A DNA stretch of 64,000 nucleotides, from positions 1 to 64,000 of the forward strand of contig JAUICG010000001.1 in NCBI GenBank assembly GCA_030427485.1, in the 5' to 3' direction. Below, piece by piece: positions 51,727 through 60,461 of this stretch; position 1 is the first letter of the stretch; the number at the start of each line of letters is the position of its first letter. The notes beneath the pieces are model-generated. The model searched no databases, was not told the DNA's origin, and worked only from the letters and a program-made list of their open reading frames with translations. Origin of the DNA: Gammaproteobacteria bacterium. Lineage in GTDB: Bacteria; Pseudomonadota; Gammaproteobacteria; Pseudomonadales; Halieaceae. The translations under genes were made by a program, and so were the position numbers.

Positions 51727-52164
51727 GGTATGTAACGTCCTCTGTGATGTCCCTGCCGGTGGCTGCGCTCACGCTGCCGGGTCAATGCGTCAGCGCGCTG
51801 GCGTTACCTACAGTAAAACGGTATATGAAGAAGATGACAAATCTGGGTTCAGCCGGCCGCCATACGCGCGTCCGCTCTGCAGGACCGGAAACAGCGTAAC
51901 CGGCGGGGGAATCTGCATAACCGCCGTTCACAACGTCGTTGTTGACCCGTTAGGAAACAAGCTGTTGTTGCCGGTCTGGCGGCGATTTTAGTACCACGGA
52001 TTGAGAACGCAAGGGTTTTTTGACCGCCGGGGGCCCGTCGGGAAACGGCGAAGGTTGTATTATTCACGCCCGATACCGCTACGGGTGCTAATTTGTACCA
52101 TTGTGAACGGGCTTGCGGCGAGCGTAGTATTGGGTCGGTTGAAAAGACTCCTCCGGAGGAAACA
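51727..52164. other. Intergenic region (438 bp), divergent from speA
   Basis: No gene of credible composition is seen. The part near speA should hold its promoter and a leader of about 110 bp. On the plus strand a TTGTGA (52101-52106), 18-base spacer and TAGTAT (52125-52130) is a weak promoter candidate for the DUF1161 gene. No known riboswitch is recognised. Confidence 0.4.
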
Positions 52165-52389
52165 ATGCGCAAGTTAACCCTGGCACTGCTGGCGACTCTC
52201 GTGACAACCCCTGCATTTGCACAGCCCAAGGACTGTGACGAACTCAAGGCCGAAATCGACGCGAAAATTTCCGCTAACGGGGTGGCCGGTTTTACCACCA
52301 CGATAGTGGACCGGGATGCTGCCGAGGACGGCAAGGTTGTCGGTACCTGCGAGAACGGCACCAAGAAGATTGTCTACAAGCGGGGCTAG
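52165..52389 (+). CDS. Small periplasmic DUF1161 protein
   Basis: 74 residues from ATG 52165, with GGAGGA upstream. A signal peptide is present (LTLALLATLVTTPAFAQ), leaving a mature protein of about 55 residues with two Cys (DCDELK and GTCENG), which fits the DUF1161/YgdI-like group of small periplasmic proteins. The function is unknown. It is followed by a small hairpin at 52395-52412 and then the MltD gene. Confidence 0.8.
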   Translation: MRKLTLALLATLVTTPAFAQPKDCDELKAEIDAKISANGVAGFTTTIVDRDAAEDGKVVGTCENGTKKIVYKRG

Positions 52390-52394
52390 CCCCG

Positions 52395-52412
52395 TTGTGG
52401 TGAAAACCACAA
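52395..52412 (+). terminator. Hairpin with GAAA tetraloop after the DUF1161 gene
   Basis: TTGTGGT-GAAA-ACCACAA, a perfect 7-bp stem, starts six bases after the stop codon. There is no T-run, so it may be a weak terminator or an mRNA-protecting hairpin. Confidence 0.4.
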
Positions 52413-52519
52413 TTCCATGGCCGGCCACCGACGATTCCTCAAATTGCGGCGTCGATGGGTTACAGTGTCCGGGAATTCTGATATAACCTTCCCAACGAAC
52501 GCATAAAAAGGGGTGGGGT

Positions 52520-54031
52520 ATGCTCAGGGCAATTTTTATACTGGCGCTGTTGCTGCCCGGCCTGGGCGCGCACGCTTCGAACTTCCCCCGCCCTGCTGCG
52601 CTGGAGCCCGCCATACAGTTCTGGATCAAGGTGTATACCCAGGTGTCCACCGACCAGGGATATGTGCACGACGATGAAAATCTGGCGGTGATCTACGAGG
52701 TGGTCGATTTGCCGCCGGGCGCCAGCCGGGAAGTGCGCAACCAGAAGATTGACGCCGCCATCAAACGTGTGCGCGGCGCATTGTACAGTCTCGGCCGGGG
52801 CAAACGCAGTGGGCTCAGTGCCACCGAAGCGGCGGTGCTGGCTTCCTGGCCGCAGGAGACTACCTCCAGAACGCTGGCCCGGGCCGCAGAGAATGTGCGC
52901 TTCCAGACCGGCCAGTCGGACCGTTTCAAGGAGGGCCTGGTCCGCTCCGGGCAGTGGAAACCGCATATTCGCAGCGTTCTTGCGAAGTACGACCTGCCGC
53001 AGGAGCTGGAAGTGCTCCCGCACGTGGAATCGTCGTTCAACCCCTTTGCGTACTCCAAAGTAGCCGCAGCCGGTATGTGGCAGTTCATGCCGGCAACCGC
53101 GCGTGAATACATGCGGGTTGACCAGGTGATAGACGAGCGTATGGACCCTTTCATTGCAACGGACGGCGCGGCGAGGTTGCTCAAGACCAACCTGAGAGTT
53201 ACCGGTACCTGGCCGCTGGCCCTTACCGGGTACAACCACGGCGCGGGTGGGATGACCCGCGCGGCGAAGGCGATGGGTACCACCGATATTGACGTGATCG
53301 TCCGCAATTACAAGGGGCCGGCATTCGGCTTTGCCTCCCGTAATTTCTACGCTTCTTTCCTGGCGGCTTTGGAGATTGACCGCAACCCGGGGCGCTATGT
53401 CGGGCAGGTGGCGATCGATAAGCCCACCGCTTACGACGTGGTAACGGTGCAGGAGTACATATCTGCGCAGGCGCTGGCCCGGGCGGCGGGCATCAGCATC
53501 GAGGAACTCAAAATACACAATCCGGCGTTACTGGCTCCGGTTTGGCAGGGTGAGAAGTACATCCCACAGAACTACCCCATTCGCGTGCCTTCCGCACAAT
53601 TACGGCAGCCCCTGACAGCGACAGTGGCGTCACTTTCCGGTGACGGACGGTTCAGCCAGCAGAAGCCAGACCGTGTGCACCGGATTGCGCAGGGTGACTC
53701 CCTGTCTACCATTGCCAGGCGTTACGGCGTTACCGTGTCGAGCCTGATGGCGGTGAATGGATTGCGCAATCACAGTATCCAGGCCGGCAAGACATTGCTG
53801 TTGCCCGGTCAACTCGGGCGCGAGCCTCTTTCTGCCGAGCAGATAGCGATTACGCGGGCTCGACTTGCCAACGAACAACCCAGGGAATATGTCATTCGTT
53901 CCGGCGATTCGCTGTGGAGTATCGCACGGCGGTTCAAGGTGTCCACACAACAACTGGTGGCCTGGAACGACATCTCGGCGAAAAAACCGATCCAGCCCGG
54001 CCAGAAGCTTAAAATTGCCAGTGCAGGGTAA
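52520..54031 (+). CDS. mltD: Membrane-bound lytic murein transglycosylase D
   Basis: 503 residues. Signal peptide (FILALLLPGLGAHAS), no lipobox Cys, so probably secreted or periplasmic rather than lipidated. The SLT domain has catalytic Glu in LPHVESSFNP (about 170) followed by AAAGMWQFMPATA, and NYNHG-type motif GYNHGAGG (about 236). Two C-terminal LysM domains (HRIAQGDSLSTIARRYGV, about 390-435, and YVIRSGDSLWSIARRFKV, about 455-500) bind peptidoglycan. It cleaves the glycan backbone with formation of anhydromuramic ends. A candidate promoter (TTACAG, 16 bases, TATAAC) is at 52460-52487. The stop overlaps the next gene by 11 bp. Confidence 0.92.
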   Translation: MLRAIFILALLLPGLGAHASNFPRPAALEPAIQFWIKVYTQVSTDQGYVHDDENLAVIYEVVDLPPGASREVRNQKIDAAIKRVRGALYSLGRGKRSGLSATEAAVLASWPQETTSRTLARAAENVRFQTGQSDRFKEGLVRSGQWKPHIRSVLAKYDLPQELEVLPHVESSFNPFAYSKVAAAGMWQFMPATAREYMRVDQVIDERMDPFIATDGAARLLKTNLRVTGTWPLALTGYNHGAGGMTRAAKAMGTTDIDVIVRNYKGPAFGFASRNFYASFLAALEIDRNPGRYVGQVAIDKPTAYDVVTVQEYISAQALARAAGISIEELKIHNPALLAPVWQGEKYIPQNYPIRVPSAQLRQPLTATVASLSGDGRFSQQKPDRVHRIAQGDSLSTIARRYGVTVSSLMAVNGLRNHSIQAGKTLLLPGQLGREPLSAEQIAITRARLANEQPREYVIRSGDSLWSIARRFKVSTQQLVAWNDISAKKPIQPGQKLKIASAG

Positions 54032-54791
54032 CGCGTCGCGCGTCGATGCGAGTATCAGCGGCGACGAACAGCACGACGCCGCCTACATCTCGAAAGACGA
54101 GTTGCGGTGCAAGTCGCGGGCGGTGCGTCCCAAAGATGCGGCCACCCTGTTGATAGTGCGCCACGGCGGCAGGGAGCCGCGCGTGTTGATGGGCAAGCGA
54201 GCCGCCAGCCACAAGTTCATGCCGAACAAGTTCGTGTTTCCGGGCGGCAGGGTGGATCCGGGAGATAGCCGTATCGTGCCGCCCCACGACCTGCATCCCG
54301 AGGTAATGAAGCGCCTGCGCCGCGGCTGTTCCGAAACAAAGGCGCGCGCACTGGCGCTGGCCGCCATCCGCGAAACCTACGAAGAGACGGGCTTGGTGAT
54401 CGGCGAACCCCACACGCCCACACTGAAAACCCGCTCCCCGCAGTGGGCCGATTTTTTGCAGCACGATGTCAATCCAAGGCTGGATGTCATGCACCTCATT
54501 GCCCGTGCAATTACGCCGCCGTATCGCAACCGCCGTTTCGATGCCCGTTTTTTCATGGTCGACGCCGAGCATATCCAGGGCGAGGTACACGAACGGCCGC
54601 AGGGCTCGGGCGAACTGCTGGACCTGCATTGGGTCGGCCTTTCCCGCGCCAGGCAGATGGACCAGCTTCCGCATATCACGCGCTCGGTGTTACAGGAACT
54701 GGAGCGGCGTTTGCGCGCGGGGGAGGGGCCGGAGGGCCCCGGCCCGTTTGTCCATACGCGCTATGGCAGGTCGGTGATCGATTCGATTTGA
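54021..54791 (+). CDS. Nudix hydrolase (NUDT19-like)
   Basis: 256 residues from a GTG at 54021 (TTG 54015 is an alternative), overlapping mltD by 11 bp. The Nudix motif is split: FPGGRVDPGD (about 70-80), then an about 25-residue insert, then AAIRETYEETGLVI (about 114-127). The insert is typical of the NUDT7/NUDT19-like subfamily, which hydrolyses CoA or ADP-ribose-type diphosphates. The substrate is not determined. The overlap implies co-translation with mltD, although no functional link is known. Confidence 0.85.
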   Translation: MQGNASRVDASISGDEQHDAAYISKDELRCKSRAVRPKDAATLLIVRHGGREPRVLMGKRAASHKFMPNKFVFPGGRVDPGDSRIVPPHDLHPEVMKRLRRGCSETKARALALAAIRETYEETGLVIGEPHTPTLKTRSPQWADFLQHDVNPRLDVMHLIARAITPPYRNRRFDARFFMVDAEHIQGEVHERPQGSGELLDLHWVGLSRARQMDQLPHITRSVLQELERRLRAGEGPEGPGPFVHTRYGRSVIDSI

Positions 54792-54816
54792 TCATTTCGG
54801 CTTCCGCAGCGGGCGC

Positions 54817-55785
54817 CTAGAGCATCGGCATGACCTGCTCTCCGAGCAGGCGCATGGAACGCTCCACCAGTGCCGGGTCGGGGCCGCCAAAATTCATCAG
54901 GCAGGCGATATGCCCGATGCCCATAGCCTCGTAGCGGCGAATTCGCTCCAGGCATTCGCCGGGCTCGCCGATGATGAAGTGGTCGTCGCAGAGTACGCGT
55001 AATTCGCGCTCGTCGCGTTCGAGGCCGGTGACACTCTCGTGGCCCCAGGCGTCGTAAAGACGGAGCAGGGCTCGCGCATAAAAGGCCTCAGCCGCTTTTT
55101 TACCGGCGGCATTCTCGACCACGCAGACTATCCTGTTCAGCGCGGGCTTGCGCGGCGCCTTGCCGTGTACCGCGAGGGCCTCCCGGTATGTCGTTACCAG
55201 CGCGGCAACCTCGTCGAATTTTTGTGTTGTGCTGATCAGGTACTCGTCGCCCAGCCGGGCGGCCCTGTCGATAGCCACCTGGGCATGTCCACCGACATAC
55301 AGTGGTGGGTTGGGGCGTTGCAGCGGCAGTGGAAAGAGCTCGAAGTCCCGCAGGTCGAAACCCTCGCCGCGCTGTGTGACACGGTCTCCCCGCCACAGGC
55401 GCCGGATCAGCGAGAGGCCTTCCTCGAGTTGCTTGCCCCGGTGCTTCCCGAGCATTCCGAACGCGCGCATGTCGCGCTCGGAATAACCGTTCGCCACGCC
55501 CAGCCTGAGCCGGCCATCGCAGAGCACATCCAGCATGGCGGCCTCCTGGGCTACGCGCAGCGGGTGGTGGATCGGCAACAGCAGCATATTGCTGCCAAGC
55601 CCGATCGTGGTCGTCACCGGGGCCAGGGCGGCCAGCGCCATCAGCGGGTCAGGGTACATCATGCGCTGCGAGTGGTGCTCATGCGTCCACAGGGTATGAA
55701 AACCCAGCGACTCGGCCAGTGCCGCCTGTTTTCGCATCGCGTCAAAGTCGGCGTGGGATTGAACCGGGGCGAATCCGAATTCCAT
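54817..55785 (-). CDS. Luciferase-like flavin-dependent monooxygenase (LLM class)
   Basis: 322 residues, TIM-barrel with the bacterial luciferase-like pattern: HTLWTHEHH near residue 30, TTTIGLGSNMLLLPIHHPLRVAQEAAML (in part) about 60-85, and GVANGYSERD about 96-105. It probably uses F420 or FMNH2; the subgroup cannot be settled from the sequence. It runs toward the Nudix gene and follows the P460-like gene, 13 bp downstream of it, so the two are probably co-transcribed. The substrate is unknown. Confidence 0.85.
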   Translation of the reverse strand: MEFGFAPVQSHADFDAMRKQAALAESLGFHTLWTHEHHSQRMMYPDPLMALAALAPVTTTIGLGSNMLLLPIHHPLRVAQEAAMLDVLCDGRLRLGVANGYSERDMRAFGMLGKHRGKQLEEGLSLIRRLWRGDRVTQRGEGFDLRDFELFPLPLQRPNPPLYVGGHAQVAIDRAARLGDEYLISTTQKFDEVAALVTTYREALAVHGKAPRKPALNRIVCVVENAAGKKAAEAFYARALLRLYDAWGHESVTGLERDERELRVLCDDHFIIGEPGECLERIRRYEAMGIGHIACLMNFGGPDPALVERSMRLLGEQVMPML

Positions 55786-55798
55786 GGGTGCCAGGTGC

Positions 55799-56425
55799 CT
55801 AGAAAAAGCTCTTGAACCAGGCCTGTGCGGCGCCTATGGCGGCCATGGCGCGCAGTTTCCACAGCGCCATAGAGTCGCCATCCTGCAGCTCGGCCGGGCC
55901 GCAGCGGGGGTCCGAGCGTTGCAGTGCCCCGGTCATCTTGCGGTCGATCGGAATGGGCTCGCAACCGTGATCGCTCTCGCAGATAAAGTCCCAGGGGTCG
56001 CGGGCGGGAAGGTGGCAGGCAAAACAGTTGCCGCCAAAGCGGTTGTTCACTTCCGCGAACCCGCGCGTGCCAATGGTTGTGCCGTCCTCGCTGACCTGCA
56101 GTTCGAAGAACTCCCAGTCATTGGTGGCCGGGCTGAAGCCCTGCTCGCGCTTGACCATCGCCTCGGTTGGCACCAATTGCACCACCGAGCCCACCGGATA
56201 CGGTGCGCCCTCGGGCGCATTGGCGGCGGCCAGGGTGCCTGCGGTATCGCCCAGCAGATTGTCGACATAGAAGTGTCGTACCGGTTCCATGTCCCGAATA
56301 CAGCCAAAGCTGTCGGCATCCACATTGATCGCTGTCACATCGGATGCAGCGGGTGACGGGTAATTCCCCAGTGCGAAAATGCTGACCGACAAGGCCAGCA
56401 GGGTGCGAGAAACCGGGTTTTTCAT
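55799..56425 (-). CDS. Exported P460-like heme protein
   Basis: 208 residues; ATG 56425 with GGAG eight bases upstream. Signal peptide (LLALSVSIFALGNYPSPAAS). One CxxCH heme site is seen in GGNCFACHLP (about residue 133), in a context similar to cytochrome P460 family proteins, and other Cys (CIRDMEP, CESDHGCEP, RCGPAEL) suggest disulfides. It is probably periplasmic. The P460 family includes hydroxylamine oxidases and c'-beta cytochromes; the catalytic Lys that cross-links to the heme could not be assigned, so the function is open. It shares an operon with a luciferase-like protein. Confidence 0.65.
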   Translation of the reverse strand: MKNPVSRTLLALSVSIFALGNYPSPAASDVTAINVDADSFGCIRDMEPVRHFYVDNLLGDTAGTLAAANAPEGAPYPVGSVVQLVPTEAMVKREQGFSPATNDWEFFELQVSEDGTTIGTRGFAEVNNRFGGNCFACHLPARDPWDFICESDHGCEPIPIDRKMTGALQRSDPRCGPAELQDGDSMALWKLRAMAAIGAAQAWFKSFF

Positions 56426-56720
56426 ACGTCAATCTCCATTATCGTTATTGGATTGTACGGTAGATTGGCTGCAGACAATGCCCGCAGAGCGCATTGCATC
56501 GCCAGGATCAGCGCCAGAGTATACGTAGATCAGGCGCGGTTCAATTCCCCTGCAGATTGTCAGTATTTCTTACATCCCGGTGCGTCTGCTCGAGTGCTAA
56601 TTCAAGTATAGTTAATAAAATCAATTGGTTAAAAGGTTTGGTATGAAGTTTGCTTGAATGACCCCAGCGAAAGCAAAAACGCTTTCCACAATTGTCATAA
56701 TAGCGTTATGGAGACGTATC

Positions 56721-57569
56721 ATGCTGAATTTCAGGAAGGTAAATTTAGCGCCAGCAAAGCGGTTTTTACTGGCGTTACCATTCGCCGCTCTCCCGACCCT
56801 CATTCCTTCAGTGGCACACGCGGTACCGGTGCCGGTGGACCTGACGGGTTGGATCGAGAACGGTTTCAAGGGCAACAATGGCGCAGGCACGTGGAATGTG
56901 CAGCCCGGGAACGACTCGGTACTGCAGTCAACCAACGGCCTGCCGACGGTCTTTTTCAAGCCGGGAAGCAATGCACAAGGCACCGCGCTGAGTGGAACAA
57001 TCAAGGTGAACACCTCCAGCGATGACGACTTCATCGGCTTTTTCCTTGGTTACCAGGACGGCGAGTTGAACAGCAACAGTGCTGATTTCTGGCTCATCGA
57101 CTGGAAACAGGGCAACCAGTCGGGCGCATCGCGCGGTCTGGCACTCAGCCATGTCAGCGGCGATATCGCCAACGGCGGGAATGCCGATCCGGTTTTCTGG
57201 GAACATACCGGCACTGTTAGCGAGGTGCAGCGCGCCGCCAACCTGGGTGATACCGGGTGGGCTGATTTTCAGGAGTACTCTTTTGACCTGATCTTCACTC
57301 CCACGCAGATCCAGGTCAAAGTGGACGGTGTTGTCGAACTGGACTACGCGGGCAGTTTCTCCGACGGTGCGTTTGGCTTCTACAACTATTCCCAGGCTAA
57401 TGTCCTGTACGCGGGTATCACCGAAGAGGAATTGCCCGATCCCTGTGATACGAATCCCCCGGGACAGGGCGGTTGCCCACCAACCGGAGAGGTTCCCGTA
57501 CCGGGGACGCTTGGGTTGTTGGGATTGGGTCTCCTGGGTTTGACGCGGGTAGGTCGCAGGCGCGCCTGA
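56721..57569 (+). CDS. PEP-CTERM-type surface protein with thrombospondin C-terminal-like domain
   Basis: 282 residues, ATG 56721 behind GGAG. Signal peptide (FLLALPFAALPTLIPSVAHA). The body (about 35-235) resembles the thrombospondin C-terminal L-lectin-like domain: DDDFIGFFLGYQDG and FWLIDWKQGNQ correspond to its calcium-binding and Trp-Lys-Gln segments. The end is a sorting signal: VPVPGTLGLLGLGLLGL followed by RVGRRR, the PEP-CTERM form recognised by exosortase, with PVPG in the PEP place. It should be anchored or released at the cell surface. Exosortase is not in the window. A strong terminator follows (57582-57613). Confidence 0.85.
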   Translation: MLNFRKVNLAPAKRFLLALPFAALPTLIPSVAHAVPVPVDLTGWIENGFKGNNGAGTWNVQPGNDSVLQSTNGLPTVFFKPGSNAQGTALSGTIKVNTSSDDDFIGFFLGYQDGELNSNSADFWLIDWKQGNQSGASRGLALSHVSGDIANGGNADPVFWEHTGTVSEVQRAANLGDTGWADFQEYSFDLIFTPTQIQVKVDGVVELDYAGSFSDGAFGFYNYSQANVLYAGITEEELPDPCDTNPPGQGGCPPTGEVPVPGTLGLLGLGLLGLTRVGRRRA

Positions 57570-57581
57570 CATCAGGTGTTC

Positions 57582-57613
57582 AAAAAAAACCCGGCGACCG
57601 CCGGGTTTTTTTT
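57582..57613. terminator. Bidirectional intrinsic terminator
   Basis: Eight A residues, the stem CCCGGC-GACC-GCCGGG, then eight T residues. It stands between two convergent genes (PEP-CTERM protein and nuclease-like lipoprotein) and would stop transcription in both directions. Confidence 0.92.
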
Positions 57614-57637
57614 GTCCGTTTTTGCCGAGAGTATCGC

Positions 57638-58627
57638 TTACCGGCAGCTGATCTCCGGTCGCGGGCTGCCGCTCCAGCTGAACCCCACGGCCAGTGGATC
57701 GTGGTCGCTCAGCGGCCTGTTATCAGGGCCGACGAACGTGCCGGTTTCGAACTGGCAGGACGTGGGCGCCAGGGTGAGGCTGTCATTGGAGCGGTAGAAA
57801 AACTTGTCGATGGCTTCCTCGTCGATCACGCCGAGCGCGATGCAGGCGTCACTCAATCCGGTCTGTGCGGACAGGTAATCCAGATTGGCTGCGTCGTGAC
57901 TGCGACGAAGACGCATATTGAAGTCCCCGCCGAGTATCACCGCCCTGCCCTCCGAGTACACCGTGACAAAGGCCACCAGATCCTGCGTGTTGATGTCCTT
58001 CAGTGCGCGGTCGCCAGCGTCGTTGCCCGCTTCCCCGTGCAGATTGTAGACGTCGACACAGACACCGGGCGTGAGTTCGGTACGGGCCACGCTAAAGCCC
58101 TTGAAAGCGAGGCAATCGCCGGAGTTGTTGTCACAACCGCTCCACGCCTGCCGCAGAATGTCACCGAAGGGAAATTGCGAGAACCGGTTGAGCCCATCGC
58201 TGACCAGTGCTCCGGGTCGCGAAGGATTACTGCCCAGGGGGAGCGGCGCCGGAATGGACTGGTAGGGGTGCATTGCCTCGGCCTTGAGCAGTTCATGATA
58301 CACGCGCAGCGGTGCGATCGGGTTGGGGTCCGGCGTTTCCCAGTCCTCCTGCACCAGTACCAGGTCGTAGCGATTGAGAAGCGGGCTGATCAGCGGCGTA
58401 TTGCTAGCCGGACTGGAGCTTGAGATCCCCTCGGGTAGTCCCGCCACGTTGTAAGAGAGCGCGAGAAATTCACCCGATAATACCGACGCCGCATGCGCTG
58501 TGTCCGAATTGCTGCTATCGCTACAGGCACTGGTCAGGCAGCTCAGCGCGATGGCGAGGCCGGCCATCTGCAGCACAGCACCCCGCTCAGGGCGGGAACG
58601 ACGCGAAAATAGCCGTGGCGGTTTCAT
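57638..58627 (-). CDS. Lipoprotein of the endonuclease/exonuclease/phosphatase (EEP) fold
   Basis: 329 residues with a lipoprotein signal: hydrophobic GLAIALSCLTSAC, with lipidated Cys at about residue 35. The EEP motifs are VLVQEDW (metal Glu), VDVYNLHGEAG (active-site His), ILGGDFNM and LSDHDPLAVGF (catalytic Asp-His). The family includes DNases, sphingomyelinases and phosphoinositide phosphatases. The exposed location and the bacterial context fit a sphingomyelinase-like or extracellular nuclease role. It overlaps the next gene (58587-59207) by 41 bp. Confidence 0.87.
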   Translation of the reverse strand: MKPPRLFSRRSRPERGAVLQMAGLAIALSCLTSACSDSSNSDTAHAASVLSGEFLALSYNVAGLPEGISSSSPASNTPLISPLLNRYDLVLVQEDWETPDPNPIAPLRVYHELLKAEAMHPYQSIPAPLPLGSNPSRPGALVSDGLNRFSQFPFGDILRQAWSGCDNNSGDCLAFKGFSVARTELTPGVCVDVYNLHGEAGNDAGDRALKDINTQDLVAFVTVYSEGRAVILGGDFNMRLRRSHDAANLDYLSAQTGLSDACIALGVIDEEAIDKFFYRSNDSLTLAPTSCQFETGTFVGPDNRPLSDHDPLAVGFSWSGSPRPEISCR

Positions 58628-59207
58628 TGTACTTGTCCTGGTCCTGGCTGTGGTCGCCCTTCATCCGCGACTGGATGACGCTGCGCCATACGGATTTCTT
58701 CAGTTTGGGATCGATCATGTCGACGATGAAGGTACCCTCGGTGTAATTGCTCACGGTCACCTCGGTCTGGCTCCCAACGCAGCTCCAGCAGTTGTAGCCC
58801 GCGTAGCGGTTGTAGCGACCGTAGTAGCCGGCGTAACCCACTGGCATGCCGGGTGTATTCCAGGTCTGCACGCTGGTTTTGTTCTGCGTGAACAGGCTCC
58901 AGCTCACGAGCAGGTCGGCCTCACTGGTGTCTTCCACCATTTCAAAGCCCTTGTTCTTCAGCGCGAAGGACAGGGCATCGTCAATCCGGTCATGCTGGAT
59001 ATCGCTGATTTGCAGCGGGTTATCGCCCAGCACCTGCCCGGAATCGTCGTAGAAGGCGATCTTTTTGACGGCGCTGAAGTCGTAGTCTGTCTTGTAGTCC
59101 ACCGTGGGTGTAGGCGGGCCGCTGACGCAGGCGGCCAGTATGCCGAGTAGCGCGGCGAGGAAAACAAGCGTGACCGCGCGGGCGGCGGTTTGGCCTGGGT
59201 GCTTCAT
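58587..59207 (-). CDS. DUF4136 lipoprotein
   Basis: 206 residues; ATG 59207 with AAGGAG six bases upstream. Lipobox at LLGILAAC (about residue 27). The DUF4136 pattern follows: DYKTDYDFSAVKKIAFYDD near the start and a C-terminal VDMIDPKLKKSVWR with WRSVIQSR. A Tyr/Gly-rich loop (about 123-137) and a Cys pair (NCWSCVG) are extra. Probably outer-membrane or periplasmic; the function is unknown. Its last 41 bp overlap the start of the EEP-type lipoprotein gene, so the two are probably co-translated. Confidence 0.85.
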   Translation of the reverse strand: MKHPGQTAARAVTLVFLAALLGILAACVSGPPTPTVDYKTDYDFSAVKKIAFYDDSGQVLGDNPLQISDIQHDRIDDALSFALKNKGFEMVEDTSEADLLVSWSLFTQNKTSVQTWNTPGMPVGYAGYYGRYNRYAGYNCWSCVGSQTEVTVSNYTEGTFIVDMIDPKLKKSVWRSVIQSRMKGDHSQDQDKYNETATAIFASFPP

Positions 59208-59309
59208 CGAATTCTCCTTCAGCGGCGGGAACCCCGGGTTCCGGTGGTATGCAGTGTAGCCAATTTGGGGTGCGAGAGCACGGTTTGCGACCCGGTCGTG
59301 TAGACGGCT

Positions 59310-60356
59310 TCATTCTTGCAGGCAGCGCAGGATGTGACCGAGCGCTGCCAGGTGTTGTGGCGAGGCGCTGGCAAGGGCAGCCGCGCGTTCCCGCCTGTCC
59401 GCCTGCCAGCTGCGATAGCGCTCGGGCAGAGTGCCACCCAGTTGCGATTCCAGCGTCACGATGGGTGCCTGCACCCTGAGGTAGTTCGTTTGCGCCAGTG
59501 TGACGAGCGGCTGCAGCTCGCCGATGAAATAACCACGCGCTGCGGTCAGGCGCCTTACAGTCATGGCATCGATACTGCTTGTTTTGCCGCAATCGGCAGT
59601 CGACACTGCCTGCCGAATGAGCATATCCGCCGAGCGCAGCCAGTGAGTCTGGCGGGACCAGCGGGCGAGCAGTTCGCCACCCCGGCCCCCGGCGATCTCG
59701 CTTAACGCCAGTTCGAGTTCCCGAGGGTGCGTCCGGTAGTCGCCGTGAAGCCAGCGCCGGGACATTCTGTTTATCTCGTTCAGCGCAGCCGTCGCAGCGC
59801 CGGGGTCGCTGCGCGGGTAAGCGCCGGTTGCGGGCGTATCGAGCCAAAAGGCCCGGTATTCATCGCTGCCCAGCGTGGCGTTGAAAATCAGCGCCGGCAG
59901 TTCCCTGCGAGTTTGTTCCCAGGCGGTGGCGAGCTCAGCGGCCAGTCGATGCCTCTCCCCGTCGCGCAGGCGGGTGATACAGGAAGGCGCGAGGCGCAGA
60001 AACTCCAGCGCCAGCAGCAGGCGCTGCGAGGGTTTGGCAAAGCGGGCGAGGTCGGTCTGGCGTTTCCCGATATTGGCCTGTACCGCACAGCCGCTCAGGT
60101 GCGCGAACTCCAGTGTGTCGATAGTGCCCGGTTGCAAGGCGAGCTGTACAGGCCAGGCCGCGGGTGGCGGTGTCGCTGCGACCGATCCGCCGGCAGGCGC
60201 CGCAGCAGACAGCGCGAGACCGAGCTGGTTCAGGTGGCGCCGGAAGGGTGAATCGGGGTCATCGCGTTGGCAGGCCGGCAACAGGGCAATTGCCAGGCAG
60301 CAGATGAACTGCACCACCGGTCGGGATGTGAGCCGGGTAGTTTGCCGCTGTCGCAT
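59310..60356 (-). CDS. DUF3080 lipoprotein
   Basis: 348 residues, ATG 60356 behind GAGGGA. Lipoprotein signal peptide with lipobox LLPACQ (Cys at about 29). The helical, Arg- and Leu-rich body matches DUF3080, a family of gammaproteobacterial lipoproteins without known function. It runs in the same direction as the DUF4136 and EEP lipoproteins, 102 bp upstream of them, making a run of three lipoprotein genes. Confidence 0.82.
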   Translation of the reverse strand: MRQRQTTRLTSRPVVQFICCLAIALLPACQRDDPDSPFRRHLNQLGLALSAAAPAGGSVAATPPPAAWPVQLALQPGTIDTLEFAHLSGCAVQANIGKRQTDLARFAKPSQRLLLALEFLRLAPSCITRLRDGERHRLAAELATAWEQTRRELPALIFNATLGSDEYRAFWLDTPATGAYPRSDPGAATAALNEINRMSRRWLHGDYRTHPRELELALSEIAGGRGGELLARWSRQTHWLRSADMLIRQAVSTADCGKTSSIDAMTVRRLTAARGYFIGELQPLVTLAQTNYLRVQAPIVTLESQLGGTLPERYRSWQADRRERAAALASASPQHLAALGHILRCLQE

Positions 60357-60461
60357 GAGCGGATTCCCTCAACAGAACCCTCTTTATAGCGCAACGGGCG
60401 GTGGCTTGCGTCATCATCTGCGACCCGCTACACGCATTGGCGGCGCATACGATTGTGTTGT

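Noticed and set aside
51635..51991. 118-codon plus-strand frame near the speA start
   Set aside because: Half of it is antisense to speA and the rest has no ribosome site or family pattern.
53865..54020. Upstream extension of the Nudix gene inside mltD
   Set aside because: The frame is open through the LysM region, but its residues are a shadow of LysM codons; the family N-terminus begins near the GTG at 54021.
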